DNA of 64,000 nt from Bacteroidota bacterium (GCA_025963715.1 JAOQAG010000038.1:62001-126000), one strand, 5' to 3'. Positions 43,717-52,370 are shown, counted from the first letter of the stretch. Numbers and translations are program-made. Notes: generated from the sequence alone by a model not told the origin.

Positions 43717-44532
43717 TTATTTCACCAAACAATCCATCTTATTCCGCAATCCCGAATATTTAGAAAGCTGTACCTTGATCGTGCCAACAATGATAGGTGT
43801 TTCTACATATACCGGCATCCGGTTTTTGTCGTCGGTTACCCAAACAGTCATGCCTTCGCCGCCTTTAAAAATGGAACCGGCAATTAATTTGGGGCGGAAT
43901 TTTATGCAACGCACATTACCCAGCAGATCGGAATGAATAACCTCTGTTCCGAGGTAACGCACGTAGGAAGGGTATACCAGGCCATCCAGCACAAACGTAA
44001 CCGGAATGGTATCTTTGGGTTTGTACAACGAAAAATCAATGCAGCGTACATTGTAAATCGCCGTGAGCACATCGTTGGTACAAGCTGTAATTTTCAGCGA
44101 GTCAAATTTTGCAGGATTGCTGTTTCGTTTGGCAGAAGTGTAAACAATGTTGCGCCGCTGATTAAAAACATAATCATCGGAAGTATAGCTGCCACCTTCG
44201 TTTGCCTCGCGCTTAAAGCGAAGTGGCTTTAGTGTAAGTGTATCAGCATAGGATTCGTATGTATCATTAACTTTATAAAACCAATCGTATTTTGGATAGG
44301 TTTTCCCCAATCCTACAAAATGGTAAACGCTGCGCCCGGCCAGCTCTGTTTTATAAGCGCTGAAACTGGCTTCGGCCGCAGTAAGCCAAATGGCGCCCCA
44401 GTTGTAATAAACAATATAGCTGAATTGTTCGTTTTCTTTGAACGTTTTATTGGAAACGGAACAGGAAGTTTGTGCATTCGAAAAAAAGGCAGATACTAAA
44501 AACAGGTACGTAAGTGCTTTTTTCATGTTCAT
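43717..44532 (-). CDS. DUF3108 exported protein
   Basis: 271 residues with an N-terminal signal (MNMKKALTYLFLVSAFFSNAQ) and the DUF3108 pattern: NEQFSYIVYYNWGAIWLTAAEASF, GLGKTYPKYDWFYKVNDTYESYAD, LTAIYNVRCIDFSLYKPKDTIPV and GEGMTVWVTDDKNRMPVYVET. Periplasmic or outer-membrane facing, function unknown in this family. It is 37 bases downstream of ispH on the same strand, so likely in one operon with it. Its stop touches the composite repeat. Confidence 0.85.
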   Translation of the reverse strand: MNMKKALTYLFLVSAFFSNAQTSCSVSNKTFKENEQFSYIVYYNWGAIWLTAAEASFSAYKTELAGRSVYHFVGLGKTYPKYDWFYKVNDTYESYADTLTLKPLRFKREANEGGSYTSDDYVFNQRRNIVYTSAKRNSNPAKFDSLKITACTNDVLTAIYNVRCIDFSLYKPKDTIPVTFVLDGLVYPSYVRYLGTEVIHSDLLGNVRCIKFRPKLIAGSIFKGGEGMTVWVTDDKNRMPVYVETPIIVGTIKVQLSKYSGLRNKMDCLVK

Positions 44533-44569
44533 ACAATTAATAAAAGATCAGGCAATGCACCGCAAAAAA

Positions 44570-45796
44570 TCAGGCAATTACCAGCTGATCGATCACTTCC
44601 GTGACATTTTTTGCCGCTGGGAAAAACGAAATTATTTTTTGCAATACTTCATCTACAACTGAATCCGGGCAGGAAGCGCCGCTTGTAAGAATAATATTTA
44701 CCACTGCTTTTTCCGGTAAAAAATCTATTGAGTGCAGGTGCTCGTGGTTTAAGTAATCATAATGGCGGATCTCTTTTTTAGAAGCGATCTCGGTTGCGGA
44801 AGAGATAAAAAAGGTTGGTAATTTTTCTTCGCACAATTCAACAATGTGTGAAGTGTTGGAACTGTTGTAACCGCCGACAACAATTGCCAGGTCGGCATTT
44901 TCCTTGAGCAGCCCGTAAGTTGCTTCCTGGTTTTCATTGGTAGCATAACACAGAGTATCGCGTGTATCCGCAAAATGTTCCTTTAATGCATCCGCACCGT
45001 ATTTCCGGATCATTATATTTTTAAAATATTCCGCAATTTCCTGTGTTTCGGTTGCCAGCATTGTCGTTTGGTTGATCACACCCACGCGCAACAGATCTTT
45101 TTCCGGGTCAAATTTGTCGGAAAACTTACCATTAAAAACACGATAAAATTCATCCAGCTGCACTTTCCCTAAAATAAAATTCCCGAGTAATTCCGCTTCG
45201 TTTATATCTTTTACAATGATGGAAGGCGCGCTCTGCTCACTTCTTGAAAAAGTGGCTTTGGTTTCCTCGTGGTTGGATTTTCCGTGAATGATGATCGAAT
45301 AGTTGTCTTCTCCTAATTTTTCGGATTTTTTCCAAACGCGTTCTACAAACGGACAGGTAGTATCGTATTTGCGCACTTCAATACCAATGGTGTGCAGCTG
45401 TTCTTCTATTTTTAAGGTGGTGCCGAAAGCCGGAATGATCACAATATCGTTGGGTGTAAGCTCTGTAAACGGAATGATGGTGGTACCGGCCGTGTCCATT
45501 AAAAACTGAACGCCGCGTTTCAGCAGATCATTATTTACATCCGGGTTGTGGATCATCTGGCTGAGCAGAAAAATGCGCTTGTCCGGATTTTCCTCAATGG
45601 CTTTGTAAGCCGTTTCAATGGCGTGTTCTACCCCGTAACAAAACCCAAAATGCCGCGCGATAAAAAAGCGTACCGGGCCAAAATCGAGCACGGTAGGTGT
45701 AAAATCTTTTTTACGCGGATCGCTGATCTTGCGCATTTCCTTTACTTTGGAAATGATCGGGCTTTTATAAAAATCGGGGATATTAAAACTTTTCAT
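44570..45796 (-). CDS. ispH: 4-hydroxy-3-methylbut-2-enyl diphosphate reductase
   Basis: 408 residues, the long form of IspH (many bacterial forms are near 310). It makes IPP and DMAPP in the last step of the MEP pathway and holds an iron-sulfur cluster. Cluster cysteines are C53 in GFCYGVEHA, C148 in DTTCPFVE and about C376 in SGASCPDSVV. Substrate and acid residues lie in HGKSNHEET (176-178) and YNSSNTSHI. The N-terminus adds ~35 residues before the conserved core. A TAATTTTG -7 element is at 45816-45823 on the minus strand. DUF3108 follows downstream. Confidence 0.95.
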   Translation of the reverse strand: MKSFNIPDFYKSPIISKVKEMRKISDPRKKDFTPTVLDFGPVRFFIARHFGFCYGVEHAIETAYKAIEENPDKRIFLLSQMIHNPDVNNDLLKRGVQFLMDTAGTTIIPFTELTPNDIVIIPAFGTTLKIEEQLHTIGIEVRKYDTTCPFVERVWKKSEKLGEDNYSIIIHGKSNHEETKATFSRSEQSAPSIIVKDINEAELLGNFILGKVQLDEFYRVFNGKFSDKFDPEKDLLRVGVINQTTMLATETQEIAEYFKNIMIRKYGADALKEHFADTRDTLCYATNENQEATYGLLKENADLAIVVGGYNSSNTSHIVELCEEKLPTFFISSATEIASKKEIRHYDYLNHEHLHSIDFLPEKAVVNIILTSGASCPDSVVDEVLQKIISFFPAAKNVTEVIDQLVIA

Positions 45797-45815
45797 TGCG
45801 TTGATTCTGATGCTG

Positions 45816-45823
45816 CAAAATTA
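45816..45823 (-). promoter_or_regulatory. Predicted -7 element for ispH
   Basis: TAATTTTG on the minus strand fits TAnnTTTG, 20 bases before the ispH ATG; no good -33 element. Confidence 0.4.
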
Positions 45824-45983
45824 AGAATTTAATCCATTCGGACGGCTGTTTGATTATTGCAACGAAGTAAATCTGCAAGTCCGGAAGGGTAAATTCCATG
45901 TGTTTTATCAACAATGGAATGTGGATGTTATATTATGCCGGGAAGGCACAGAAGCGCCAAATTGTGTTTATTTTTGTAACGCA

Positions 45984-46757
45984 ATGAAAAATAAAAAACC
46001 GTTGATCCTGGTAACCAATGACGACGGCATTACCGCACCCGGGATTGCCGCACTGGTGGAAGTAATGCGTACCCTGGGCGATGTAGTGGTGGTAGCACCG
46101 GATAAACCACAGTCGGGGATGGGACACGCCATTACCATCAATTCCACATTGCGGATCAATAAAGTGAACATTTACGGTGTAAAAGAAGAATACAGCTGCT
46201 CGGGAACGCCGGTGGATTGTGTGAAAATTGCCGTTAACAAAATACTGAAACGCAAGCCGGACCTGTGTGTTTCCGGGATCAATCACGGTTCCAACATGTC
46301 CATCAATGTGATCTATTCCGGTACTATGTCGGCTGCCGTGGAAGGCGCCATTGAAGGAGTTCCTTCGATTGGGTTTTCCCTGCTGGATGAATCCATCGGT
46401 GCAGATTTTAAAGCAGCTAAAAAAATTGTGAAAGCAATTGCCGGCAGCGTATTAAAAAACGGATTGCCTGCGGATGTTTGCCTGAATGTGAATATTCCGA
46501 AGTTAAAATCCGACGAGATCAAAGGAATCAAAGTTTGCCGCCAGGCGCGGGCCAACTGGATAGAGGAGCTGGATGAGCGATTTGATCCGGCCGGAAAACC
46601 CTATTACTGGCTTACCGGAAAATTTGAAAATTACGAAGGCAAAAGCAAGGATACCGACATTTGGGCGCTGGAAAATAATTATGTTTCGGTGGTGCCTACG
46701 CAATTTGATATGACTGCACATGCAGCGATCAAAGAGATCAGTAAAATTAAATTCTGA
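45984..46757 (+). CDS. surE: 5'/3'-nucleotidase SurE
   Basis: 257 residues from the ATG at 45984 (an upstream in-frame start at 45900 has no family match). Metal and active-site pattern TNDDGITAPG opens the protein, followed by SGTPVDCVKIAV, GINHGSNMSINVIYSGTMSAA and LNVNIP. SurE removes phosphate from nucleoside monophosphates and helps survival in stationary phase. A TATTTTTG 7 bases before the ATG may be fortuitous, as it would give a nearly leaderless message. First gene of the surE/membrane/lpxB/spoIID cluster. Confidence 0.95.
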   Translation: MKNKKPLILVTNDDGITAPGIAALVEVMRTLGDVVVVAPDKPQSGMGHAITINSTLRINKVNIYGVKEEYSCSGTPVDCVKIAVNKILKRKPDLCVSGINHGSNMSINVIYSGTMSAAVEGAIEGVPSIGFSLLDESIGADFKAAKKIVKAIAGSVLKNGLPADVCLNVNIPKLKSDEIKGIKVCRQARANWIEELDERFDPAGKPYYWLTGKFENYEGKSKDTDIWALENNYVSVVPTQFDMTAHAAIKEISKIKF

Positions 46758-46779
46758 AAAGGATAAGAAGCATAACGTT

Positions 46780-47058
46780 ATGATGAAAAATATAAATTGG
46801 GATCAGATCTGGATCGGCTTTATACTGGGTTTTTTAACCCCATTGGCCGCTTATGGGATCTATTATTTTATTGGGAGTACATTTGAGCTGCGCCGTGTCA
46901 ATGTGAGTTTGTGCATGGTTGCCAACCTTGCCCCGTTTTTTATGACACTTAACAGGGAGCTTTACCGCTCGTCGCGCGGCATCCTGTTCGCCACTGTTTT
47001 CTGGGCGATTGTGATCGGATGTTTGAGTTTTTTCACCAATGAGCTACACATCCTGTAA
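46780..47058 (+). CDS. Small inner-membrane protein
   Basis: 92 residues from the ATG at 46780 (an in-frame start at 46720 overlaps surE). Three hydrophobic segments: WIGFILGFLTPLAAYGIYYFI, CMVANLAPFFMTLN and ILFATVFWAIVIGCLSFF. It lies 22 bases after surE and one base before lpxB, so it belongs to this operon. Family not recognised; the tight link with lpxB hints at a role around lipid A or the membrane, but this is inference. Confidence 0.7.
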   Translation: MMKNINWDQIWIGFILGFLTPLAAYGIYYFIGSTFELRRVNVSLCMVANLAPFFMTLNRELYRSSRGILFATVFWAIVIGCLSFFTNELHIL

Positions 47059-47059
47059 G

Positions 47060-48166
47060 ATGAACTACTACATTATAGCCGGTGAGGCTTCCGGCGATCT
47101 GCATGCTTCCAACCTGATGAAGGAATTAAAACGTGCGGATGCCGATGCGCAATTCCGCTGCTGGGGCGGCGACCTGATGAAAGCGCAGGGAGCGGAGCTG
47201 GTAAAGCATTACCGCGATCTGGCATTTATGGGATTCACGGAAGTGCTGATGAATTTGCGCACCATTCTTGGAAACATCGATGTATGTAAAAAAGATCTTC
47301 TGGCGCACCGCCCGGATGTATTGATTTTGGTGGATTATCCGGGTTTTAACCTGCGCATTGCCGAATTCGCGAAAGCGCAGGGAATAAAAGTATTTTATTA
47401 CATTTCGCCGCAGGTGTGGGCCTGGAAACAATCGCGCGTGCACAAGATCAAGCGCGTGGTGGATAAAATGTTTGTGATCCTGCCGTTTGAAAAAGAATTT
47501 TACGAAAAATTTAATTATCACGTCGATTTTGTCGGACATCCTTTGCTGGATGCCGTTTCGTATTTTGCCACCCAATCGCTCACACTATCGGTAACAACCG
47601 AAAAGCCCATCATTGCTATTTTACCGGGCAGCCGCAAGCAGGAAATTTCGGTAATGCTTCCGCTGATGCTGTCGATGCAAAAATATTACCCGGAACACCA
47701 GTTTGTGATTGCCGGTGCACCGTCGCAAAGCAAAGCGTTTTACAAAACATTTATTCAGAATGCCAATGTGGACATTGTGTACAATGAAACGTACCCGCTG
47801 TTGCAAAAAGCTACGGCTGCATTGGTAACGTCCGGAACAGCCACGCTGGAAACGGCTTTATTCGGTGTGCCCGAAGTGGTGTGTTACAAAGGCGGCGCAA
47901 TTTCCTACATGATCGCGCGGCAATTGGTGAAAGTAAAATACATTTCACTTGTGAATTTAATTATGGATAAAGAGATCGTGAAAGAGCTGATCCAGAACGA
48001 GCTGAATGAAGCCAATTTAAAAACAGAGCTGGATAAATTATTAAATCCGGCATCGCGCAGGCAAATGCTGGATAATTATACGGAATTAAAAACGAAGCTT
48101 GGCGGCGCAGGCGCATCAAGGAATACAGCAGAATTAATGATTGCCGAATTAAAAAGAACAGCATAA
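47060..48166 (+). CDS. lpxB: Lipid-A-disaccharide synthase
   Basis: 368 residues from the ATG at 47060, just after the stop of the small membrane gene. LpxB joins UDP-2,3-diacylglucosamine and lipid X to form the lipid A disaccharide at the inner membrane. Marks: AGEASGDLHASNLM, GGDLMKAQGAELV, LVDYPGFNLRIA, YYISPQVWAWKQSRVHKIKR, FVGHPLLD, ILPGSRKQEI and TSGTATLETALFGVPEVVCYK. It shows that the organism makes lipid A. Third gene of the cluster. Confidence 0.96.
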   Translation: MNYYIIAGEASGDLHASNLMKELKRADADAQFRCWGGDLMKAQGAELVKHYRDLAFMGFTEVLMNLRTILGNIDVCKKDLLAHRPDVLILVDYPGFNLRIAEFAKAQGIKVFYYISPQVWAWKQSRVHKIKRVVDKMFVILPFEKEFYEKFNYHVDFVGHPLLDAVSYFATQSLTLSVTTEKPIIAILPGSRKQEISVMLPLMLSMQKYYPEHQFVIAGAPSQSKAFYKTFIQNANVDIVYNETYPLLQKATAALVTSGTATLETALFGVPEVVCYKGGAISYMIARQLVKVKYISLVNLIMDKEIVKELIQNELNEANLKTELDKLLNPASRRQMLDNYTELKTKLGGAGASRNTAELMIAELKRTA

Positions 48167-48174
48167 CAAATCGA

Positions 48175-49359
48175 ATGATGATCAAAAAAAAGTCTCTCCC
48201 TTTATTTCTGATATGTTTTTTATTCAGTATACATTTCACGCAGGCAAGTACTGTTTCCGTTAGGATCCTTACCACAAAAGTGATCAATACGTTTATTTTT
48301 TCTCCTTTATCGGGCACGTATAAAATATACGGCGATGGTAAATTATTGTCCGATTCGGTGGATCCTTCCGGGATCTTCCAGATGAGCATCACCGGCGATT
48401 CTATTTTATTAAAAACATTTGAAAAAACGATCGGCAAATACAGTGCGATCAACATTTTTGCACGCCAGGGAAATTCGGCTTTTAAAATAAAATCGGTATT
48501 GCCCGAAAGCAAAGTGCGTTTGTACGATGATAACCTGGACATTAGCATTGGCGCTGATAAAAAGCAATTTTTGCTGATCAATAAAGTAGATCTGGAAAAA
48601 TACATTGCAGGTGTGGTGGAATCGGAATCCGGAACAAAAACCAGTTTGGAATATTACAAGCTGCAATCCATTTTGTGCCGCACGTATCTGCTGGCAAACA
48701 TCAACCGCCATGTGGCAGATGGTTTCCAGGTGTGTGATGATGTGCATTGCCAGGCGTACCTGAGTAAAAATAAAGAAGAAGATGTGACCAAAGCAGTTTT
48801 GGATACAAAAGGTTTGGTGGTGGTGGACAATGACCTGAATCTGATCACGGCGGCATTTCATTCCAATTGCGGCGGACAAACCGTTAATTCGCAGGATGTG
48901 TGGAGCATTTCTACCAGCTATTTAAAATCGGTAAAAGATACTTTTTGTTTGAACCAGCCGCATGCAAAATGGCAGCGCACAATTTCACTGGAAGACTGGA
49001 AAGCGTATTTACAACTGAAACATAAATACCCGGTGGATGACAGTTTGAAAATGAATACGGCCAATAATTTTTCACAAAACTCCGGCCGCTCCATTTATTT
49101 TGTGGACCGCGATCTTAAAATTCCGTTGAAAGTGATCCGCGCTGATTTTCAATTAAAATCTACTTATTTTTCCATCGAGCAGCAAGGAGATAATGTGATC
49201 TTTAACGGTCGCGGATATGGCCATGGCGTGGGTTTGTGCCAGGAAGGCGCTATGCGCATGGCAAGCCTGAAATATTCCTATAAATCCATTCTTAATTTTT
49301 ATTACAAGGATGTGCATTTGGTGGATCTGTCGGCGCTGAATTATTTTAAACAGGAGTAA
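48175..49359 (+). CDS. SpoIID/LytB-domain protein
   Basis: 394 residues with an N-terminal signal (about 8-25) and a SpoIID domain in the C-terminal two thirds: YIAGVVESESGTKTSLEYYKLQSILCRTYLLAN, DVHCQAYLSK, FHSNCGGQTVNSQDVW and NGRGYGHGVGLCQEGAM. In spore formers SpoIID is a lytic transglycosylase that acts on denuded glycan; non-sporing Bacteroidota carry relatives of uncertain job, often beside envelope genes. It starts 8 bases after lpxB, so it is likely in one message. The active-site glutamate region (VVESESG) looks kept. Confidence 0.88.
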   Translation: MMIKKKSLPLFLICFLFSIHFTQASTVSVRILTTKVINTFIFSPLSGTYKIYGDGKLLSDSVDPSGIFQMSITGDSILLKTFEKTIGKYSAINIFARQGNSAFKIKSVLPESKVRLYDDNLDISIGADKKQFLLINKVDLEKYIAGVVESESGTKTSLEYYKLQSILCRTYLLANINRHVADGFQVCDDVHCQAYLSKNKEEDVTKAVLDTKGLVVVDNDLNLITAAFHSNCGGQTVNSQDVWSISTSYLKSVKDTFCLNQPHAKWQRTISLEDWKAYLQLKHKYPVDDSLKMNTANNFSQNSGRSIYFVDRDLKIPLKVIRADFQLKSTYFSIEQQGDNVIFNGRGYGHGVGLCQEGAMRMASLKYSYKSILNFYYKDVHLVDLSALNYFKQE

Positions 49360-49380
49360 TTAGTATGCAAAAAAAATAGA

Positions 49381-49507
49381 ACGCAGATTTATTATGTCAA
49401 AAAGATCTTCGATGTATGATTGATTATAATTTGATTCGAGTCAAATCATAATCGATCATACATCCCGGCAAGCCGGGATCAATTTTTTACATAATAAATC
49501 CGCGTTC
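49381..49507. repeat. Long palindrome after spoIID-like gene
   Basis: ACGCAGATTTATTATGT at the left pairs with ACATAATAAATCCGCGT at the right. Inside are ATGTATGATTGATTATAAT / ATAATCGATCATACAT and a small CCCGGCAAGCCGGG hairpin. The outer sequence is related to the ACATCATAAAAATCA-type repeats near 53-57 kb. Confidence 0.75.
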
Positions 49508-49605
49508 CAATACAAAGTTGGCGCAAACTGCACCACGATATAAAACGAGCGCAAATAAAATCAACATTCCAAATTCGCTTAATCAAATACTTCTTATCTT
49601 TAGAA

Positions 49606-50622
49606 GTGCGTTTATTCCTAAAAAAAATGTCTCTTTTTTTATGCTGCTTTTTTGCAGTGTCTGCTTCGTTTGCACAAGCTGACAGCATTCCCACCGAGCA
49701 ACCCGGTTTGCAAATAAATTATATAAAAAATCAATTAAGCAGCAGTTATTCAAATACACTCGACATGGATTCGGCAAGGTATGTATGGGCCCATCCTTTT
49801 AACAAAAAACGCCTTGCTATTGTACTTTCGTCCGAAGCGGTTTTATATGGCGGCTCACTCTACGGATTAAATACCTTGTGGTATAAAGATTATCCGCGTT
49901 CGGCATTCCACTTTTTTAATGATAATGACGAGTGGCTGCAAATGGATAAGGTGGGCCACATGACCACATCGTATTACATCGGCAGGGTAGGAATAGGTTT
50001 AATGAACTGGACGGGTTTAAAACGTAAAAAAGCGATCTGGTATGGCGGAATGCTTGGTTCTCTTTATCAAACCACGATCGAAGTGCTGGATGGTTATTCG
50101 TCGCAATGGGGATTTTCACTGGGTGATTTTGCCGCTAATACAGCAGGTTCGTTTCTCTGTGTAGGGCAGCAGTTGGCCTGGAACGAGCAGCGCATTGTAT
50201 TGAAATATTCATTTCAGCAAAGCCCGTATGCGAAGTACAGGCCAAATTTGCTCGGCAGCGATTTACAGGAAAATGTATTGAAGGATTACAACGGACAAAT
50301 TTATTGGCTTTCTGTTAATTTATATTCATTCATGAATAAAGATTCAAAATTTCCGAAATGGCTGAACATCGCTGCAGGTTATGGCGCCAACGGAATGACA
50401 GGTGGTTCTTTTAATCCGCCGTACATTGATGAGAATGGAAATCAAATTTATTTTGACCGTTACCGCCAGTTTTATCTTTCACTGGATGTGGATCTTACGC
50501 GCATCAAAACAAAATCCAGATTTTTAAAATCCGTTTTTTACGCGGTTGGATTTATAAAAATTCCTGCGCCAGCATTGGAGTTTAGCAAGCATGGAGTAAA
50601 GGGAAACATGCTTGGTTTTTAA
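49606..50622 (+). CDS. DUF2279 exported protein
   Basis: 338 residues from a GTG start at 49606. The GTG is preferred to the ATG at 49627 because it supplies the basic RLFLKK segment of the signal peptide (ends ASFAQ). DUF2279 pattern: FHFFNDNDEWLQMDKVGHMTTSYYIGRVGI and GGMLGSLYQTTIEVLDGYSSQWGFSLGDFAANTAGS. The family resembles YfiM-like outer-membrane lipoproteins of unknown role. The end of the protein (FYAVGFIKIPAPALEFSKHG) looks barrel-like. It is not part of the surE/lpxB operon, being separated by 246 bases and a long palindrome. Confidence 0.82.
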   Translation: MRLFLKKMSLFLCCFFAVSASFAQADSIPTEQPGLQINYIKNQLSSSYSNTLDMDSARYVWAHPFNKKRLAIVLSSEAVLYGGSLYGLNTLWYKDYPRSAFHFFNDNDEWLQMDKVGHMTTSYYIGRVGIGLMNWTGLKRKKAIWYGGMLGSLYQTTIEVLDGYSSQWGFSLGDFAANTAGSFLCVGQQLAWNEQRIVLKYSFQQSPYAKYRPNLLGSDLQENVLKDYNGQIYWLSVNLYSFMNKDSKFPKWLNIAAGYGANGMTGGSFNPPYIDENGNQIYFDRYRQFYLSLDVDLTRIKTKSRFLKSVFYAVGFIKIPAPALEFSKHGVKGNMLGF

Positions 50623-50687
50623 CGGTAAAATTTAATTGAAATCCGAAAGTTTATACCGAGCTTACAGCTGTTTTATTTAAAAAAAAT

Positions 50688-50818
50688 GGTTATGTTGTAG
50701 AACATTATTGTTTATGGAAACAGAAATACTTTCTTAAGCTGTCATCCCGGGCTTGACCCGGGATGACAATATTATTTGTGAACATTGTAAAAAAACAACA
50801 TTTTACTACAGCATAACC
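50688..50818. repeat. Palindromic repeat with GGTTATGTTGTAG arms and a single hairpin
   Basis: GGTTATGTTGTAG (50688) pairs with CTACAGCATAACC (to 50818). The core (50740-50768) is one perfect hairpin, TGTCATCCCGGG - CTTGA - CCCGGGATGACA, without the usual second hairpin and spacer. It appears to be a reduced form of the common element. Confidence 0.85.
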
Positions 50819-50834
50819 CAAAAAATTAATCAAC

Positions 50835-50985
50835 GCGTCATTGCGAGGGCTTTTCGCCCGAAGCAATCTCATTCTGGATTATATACTACTGGTGTGAGAT
50901 TGCTTCGGGCGAAAAGCCCTCGCAATGACATTCTTAAAATAATTTCTTTTCATGGTGCAAAGTTCCGGATACCCAATAAAATTAC
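50835..50985 (+). repeat. GTCATTGCGAGG hairpin repeat, left copy
   Basis: Arms GCGTCATTGCGAGGGCTTTT and its inverse (50835-50871 / 50896-50930) form a ~35-bp stem around TTCTGGATTATATACTACTG. A common right flank follows: TTCTTAAAATAATTTCTTTT, CATGGTGCAAAGTTCCGGAT. Near-identical direct copy at 52453-52594. The rest of the gap to 51139 shows no gene. Confidence 0.88.
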
Positions 50986-51139
50986 TTTTTAGCGTGCTAT
51001 AAATCCTCTTTATTATTATCTCCGGATCTGGTTTCCCCGGGCAATAAAACGCAGGCATTTACGTTATTCAATGAGTTATAATTAATCTGTAAAGGGTTGC
51101 AATTAAAGAAACAGCCTATTGTTAAATATCGTTAATCTA

Positions 51140-51171
51140 TTTATTTACCTGCAATTACCAGCTTAATTTTG
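51140..51171 (+). promoter_or_regulatory. Predicted promoter for the desaturase gene
   Basis: TTTA at 51140-51143 (one base off TTTG) and TAATTTTG at 51164-51171, 20 bases apart. The leader would be about 115 bases. Confidence 0.4.
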
Positions 51172-51293
51172 CTTATCTTTAATACTATTACAAACCGCTT
51201 GGTTCTACCCTGAAAGTTACGATTAGCTGACACCTTCTTATTTCTTACATACTTCCCGGCCTTAACAAATCCTGTTTATACGGGTATATCACA

Positions 51294-52370
51294 ATGAAAA
51301 CAATAAAGTTTATTAATAAAGACCGTGCACAATTTACTGTCGCGTTAAGAAAAAATGTAAATGAGTATTTTAAAAACAAAGGGATCTCTACAAAAGGAAA
51401 TTGGAAAATGATGCTTAAAGCTATTGCTATGCTTTCCATTTATATGATCCCGTTTGCATTGATATTATTTTTGCCTATGGCTAACTGGCTCATCTTCCCA
51501 CTTTCGGTTATTATGGGAATTGGCATGGCTGGCATTGGCATGAGTGTGATGCACGATGCCGCCCATGGCTCGTTTTCCGGAAGAAGGTGGTTAAATAAAT
51601 TATTTGGCAGCACCATGTATTCTATCGGCGGCAATAGCTTTAACTGGCGGGTCCAGCACAATGTGCTGCATCATACCTTTACTAATATAGATGGTTTTGA
51701 TGAGGATATTGAGCCGAAAGGCTCACTGCGCCTTTCGCCGCATACGCCTTTAAGGAAAATACACCGGTTCCAGCACGTATATGCATTCTTCTTATATTGT
51801 TTGATGACATTATCGAGATTTGTAAACGAGTTTGGACAATTGATCAGGTACAATAAAGCCGGGATTACAAAACAACAGGGATCCACTGCTAAAAAAGAAA
51901 TGACCCGGCTGATCCTCACCAAAACAGCTTATTTTTCAATTATACTCGTGTTCCCATTATTATTTTCGGGTTATAGCTGGTGGTTAATTGTGCTGGGATT
52001 TCTGATCATGCATTTTGTGGCAGGTGTTTTTATGAGCGTAGTATTTCAAATGGCGCATGTTGTGGAAGAAGCGGAGCAACCGCTGCCGGATTTAGAAGGT
52101 GCTATTTATAACGAATGGGCCATCCATGAATTGGAAACAACTGCAAATTTTGCCCGTGGTAACCGGTTTTTAGGATGGATGGTTGGTGGCTTAAATTACC
52201 AGATCGAACATCATTTATTCCCTACTATCTGCCATGTACATTACCGGGCTATATCTCCCATTGTAGAAAAAACCGCCATCGAATTCGGGTTAAAATACAA
52301 TCAGAATAAAACTTTTTTCAACGCTGTTGGCTCGCATGTGCGGATGTTAAAAAAACTGGGACGGAATTAG
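51294..52370 (+). CDS. Fatty acid desaturase (front-end-type histidine boxes)
   Basis: 358 residues. Three His boxes: HDAAHG (H87, H91), HNVLHH (H122, H126, H127) and QIEHH (residues 303-307), which bind the di-iron centre. About four membrane helices (~42-60, 66-86, 210-245). The QIEHHLFP third box is typical of acyl-lipid/CoA desaturases of the front-end/linoleoyl type, but no cytochrome b5 domain is fused, so electrons must come from a separate donor. The substrate position of the double bond cannot be told. It is alone between two ~145-bp direct repeats. Confidence 0.92.
   Translation: MKTIKFINKDRAQFTVALRKNVNEYFKNKGISTKGNWKMMLKAIAMLSIYMIPFALILFLPMANWLIFPLSVIMGIGMAGIGMSVMHDAAHGSFSGRRWLNKLFGSTMYSIGGNSFNWRVQHNVLHHTFTNIDGFDEDIEPKGSLRLSPHTPLRKIHRFQHVYAFFLYCLMTLSRFVNEFGQLIRYNKAGITKQQGSTAKKEMTRLILTKTAYFSIILVFPLLFSGYSWWLIVLGFLIMHFVAGVFMSVVFQMAHVVEEAEQPLPDLEGAIYNEWAIHELETTANFARGNRFLGWMVGGLNYQIEHHLFPTICHVHYRAISPIVEKTAIEFGLKYNQNKTFFNAVGSHVRMLKKLGRN

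Noticed and set aside
45969-45976. TATTTTTG as promoter of surE
   Set aside because: Only 7 bases before the start codon and no -33 element; probably chance in AT-rich DNA.
50753-50992. 79-codon ORF with low-complexity sequence
   Set aside because: Built from the ends of two different repeats (50688-50818 and 50835-50985).
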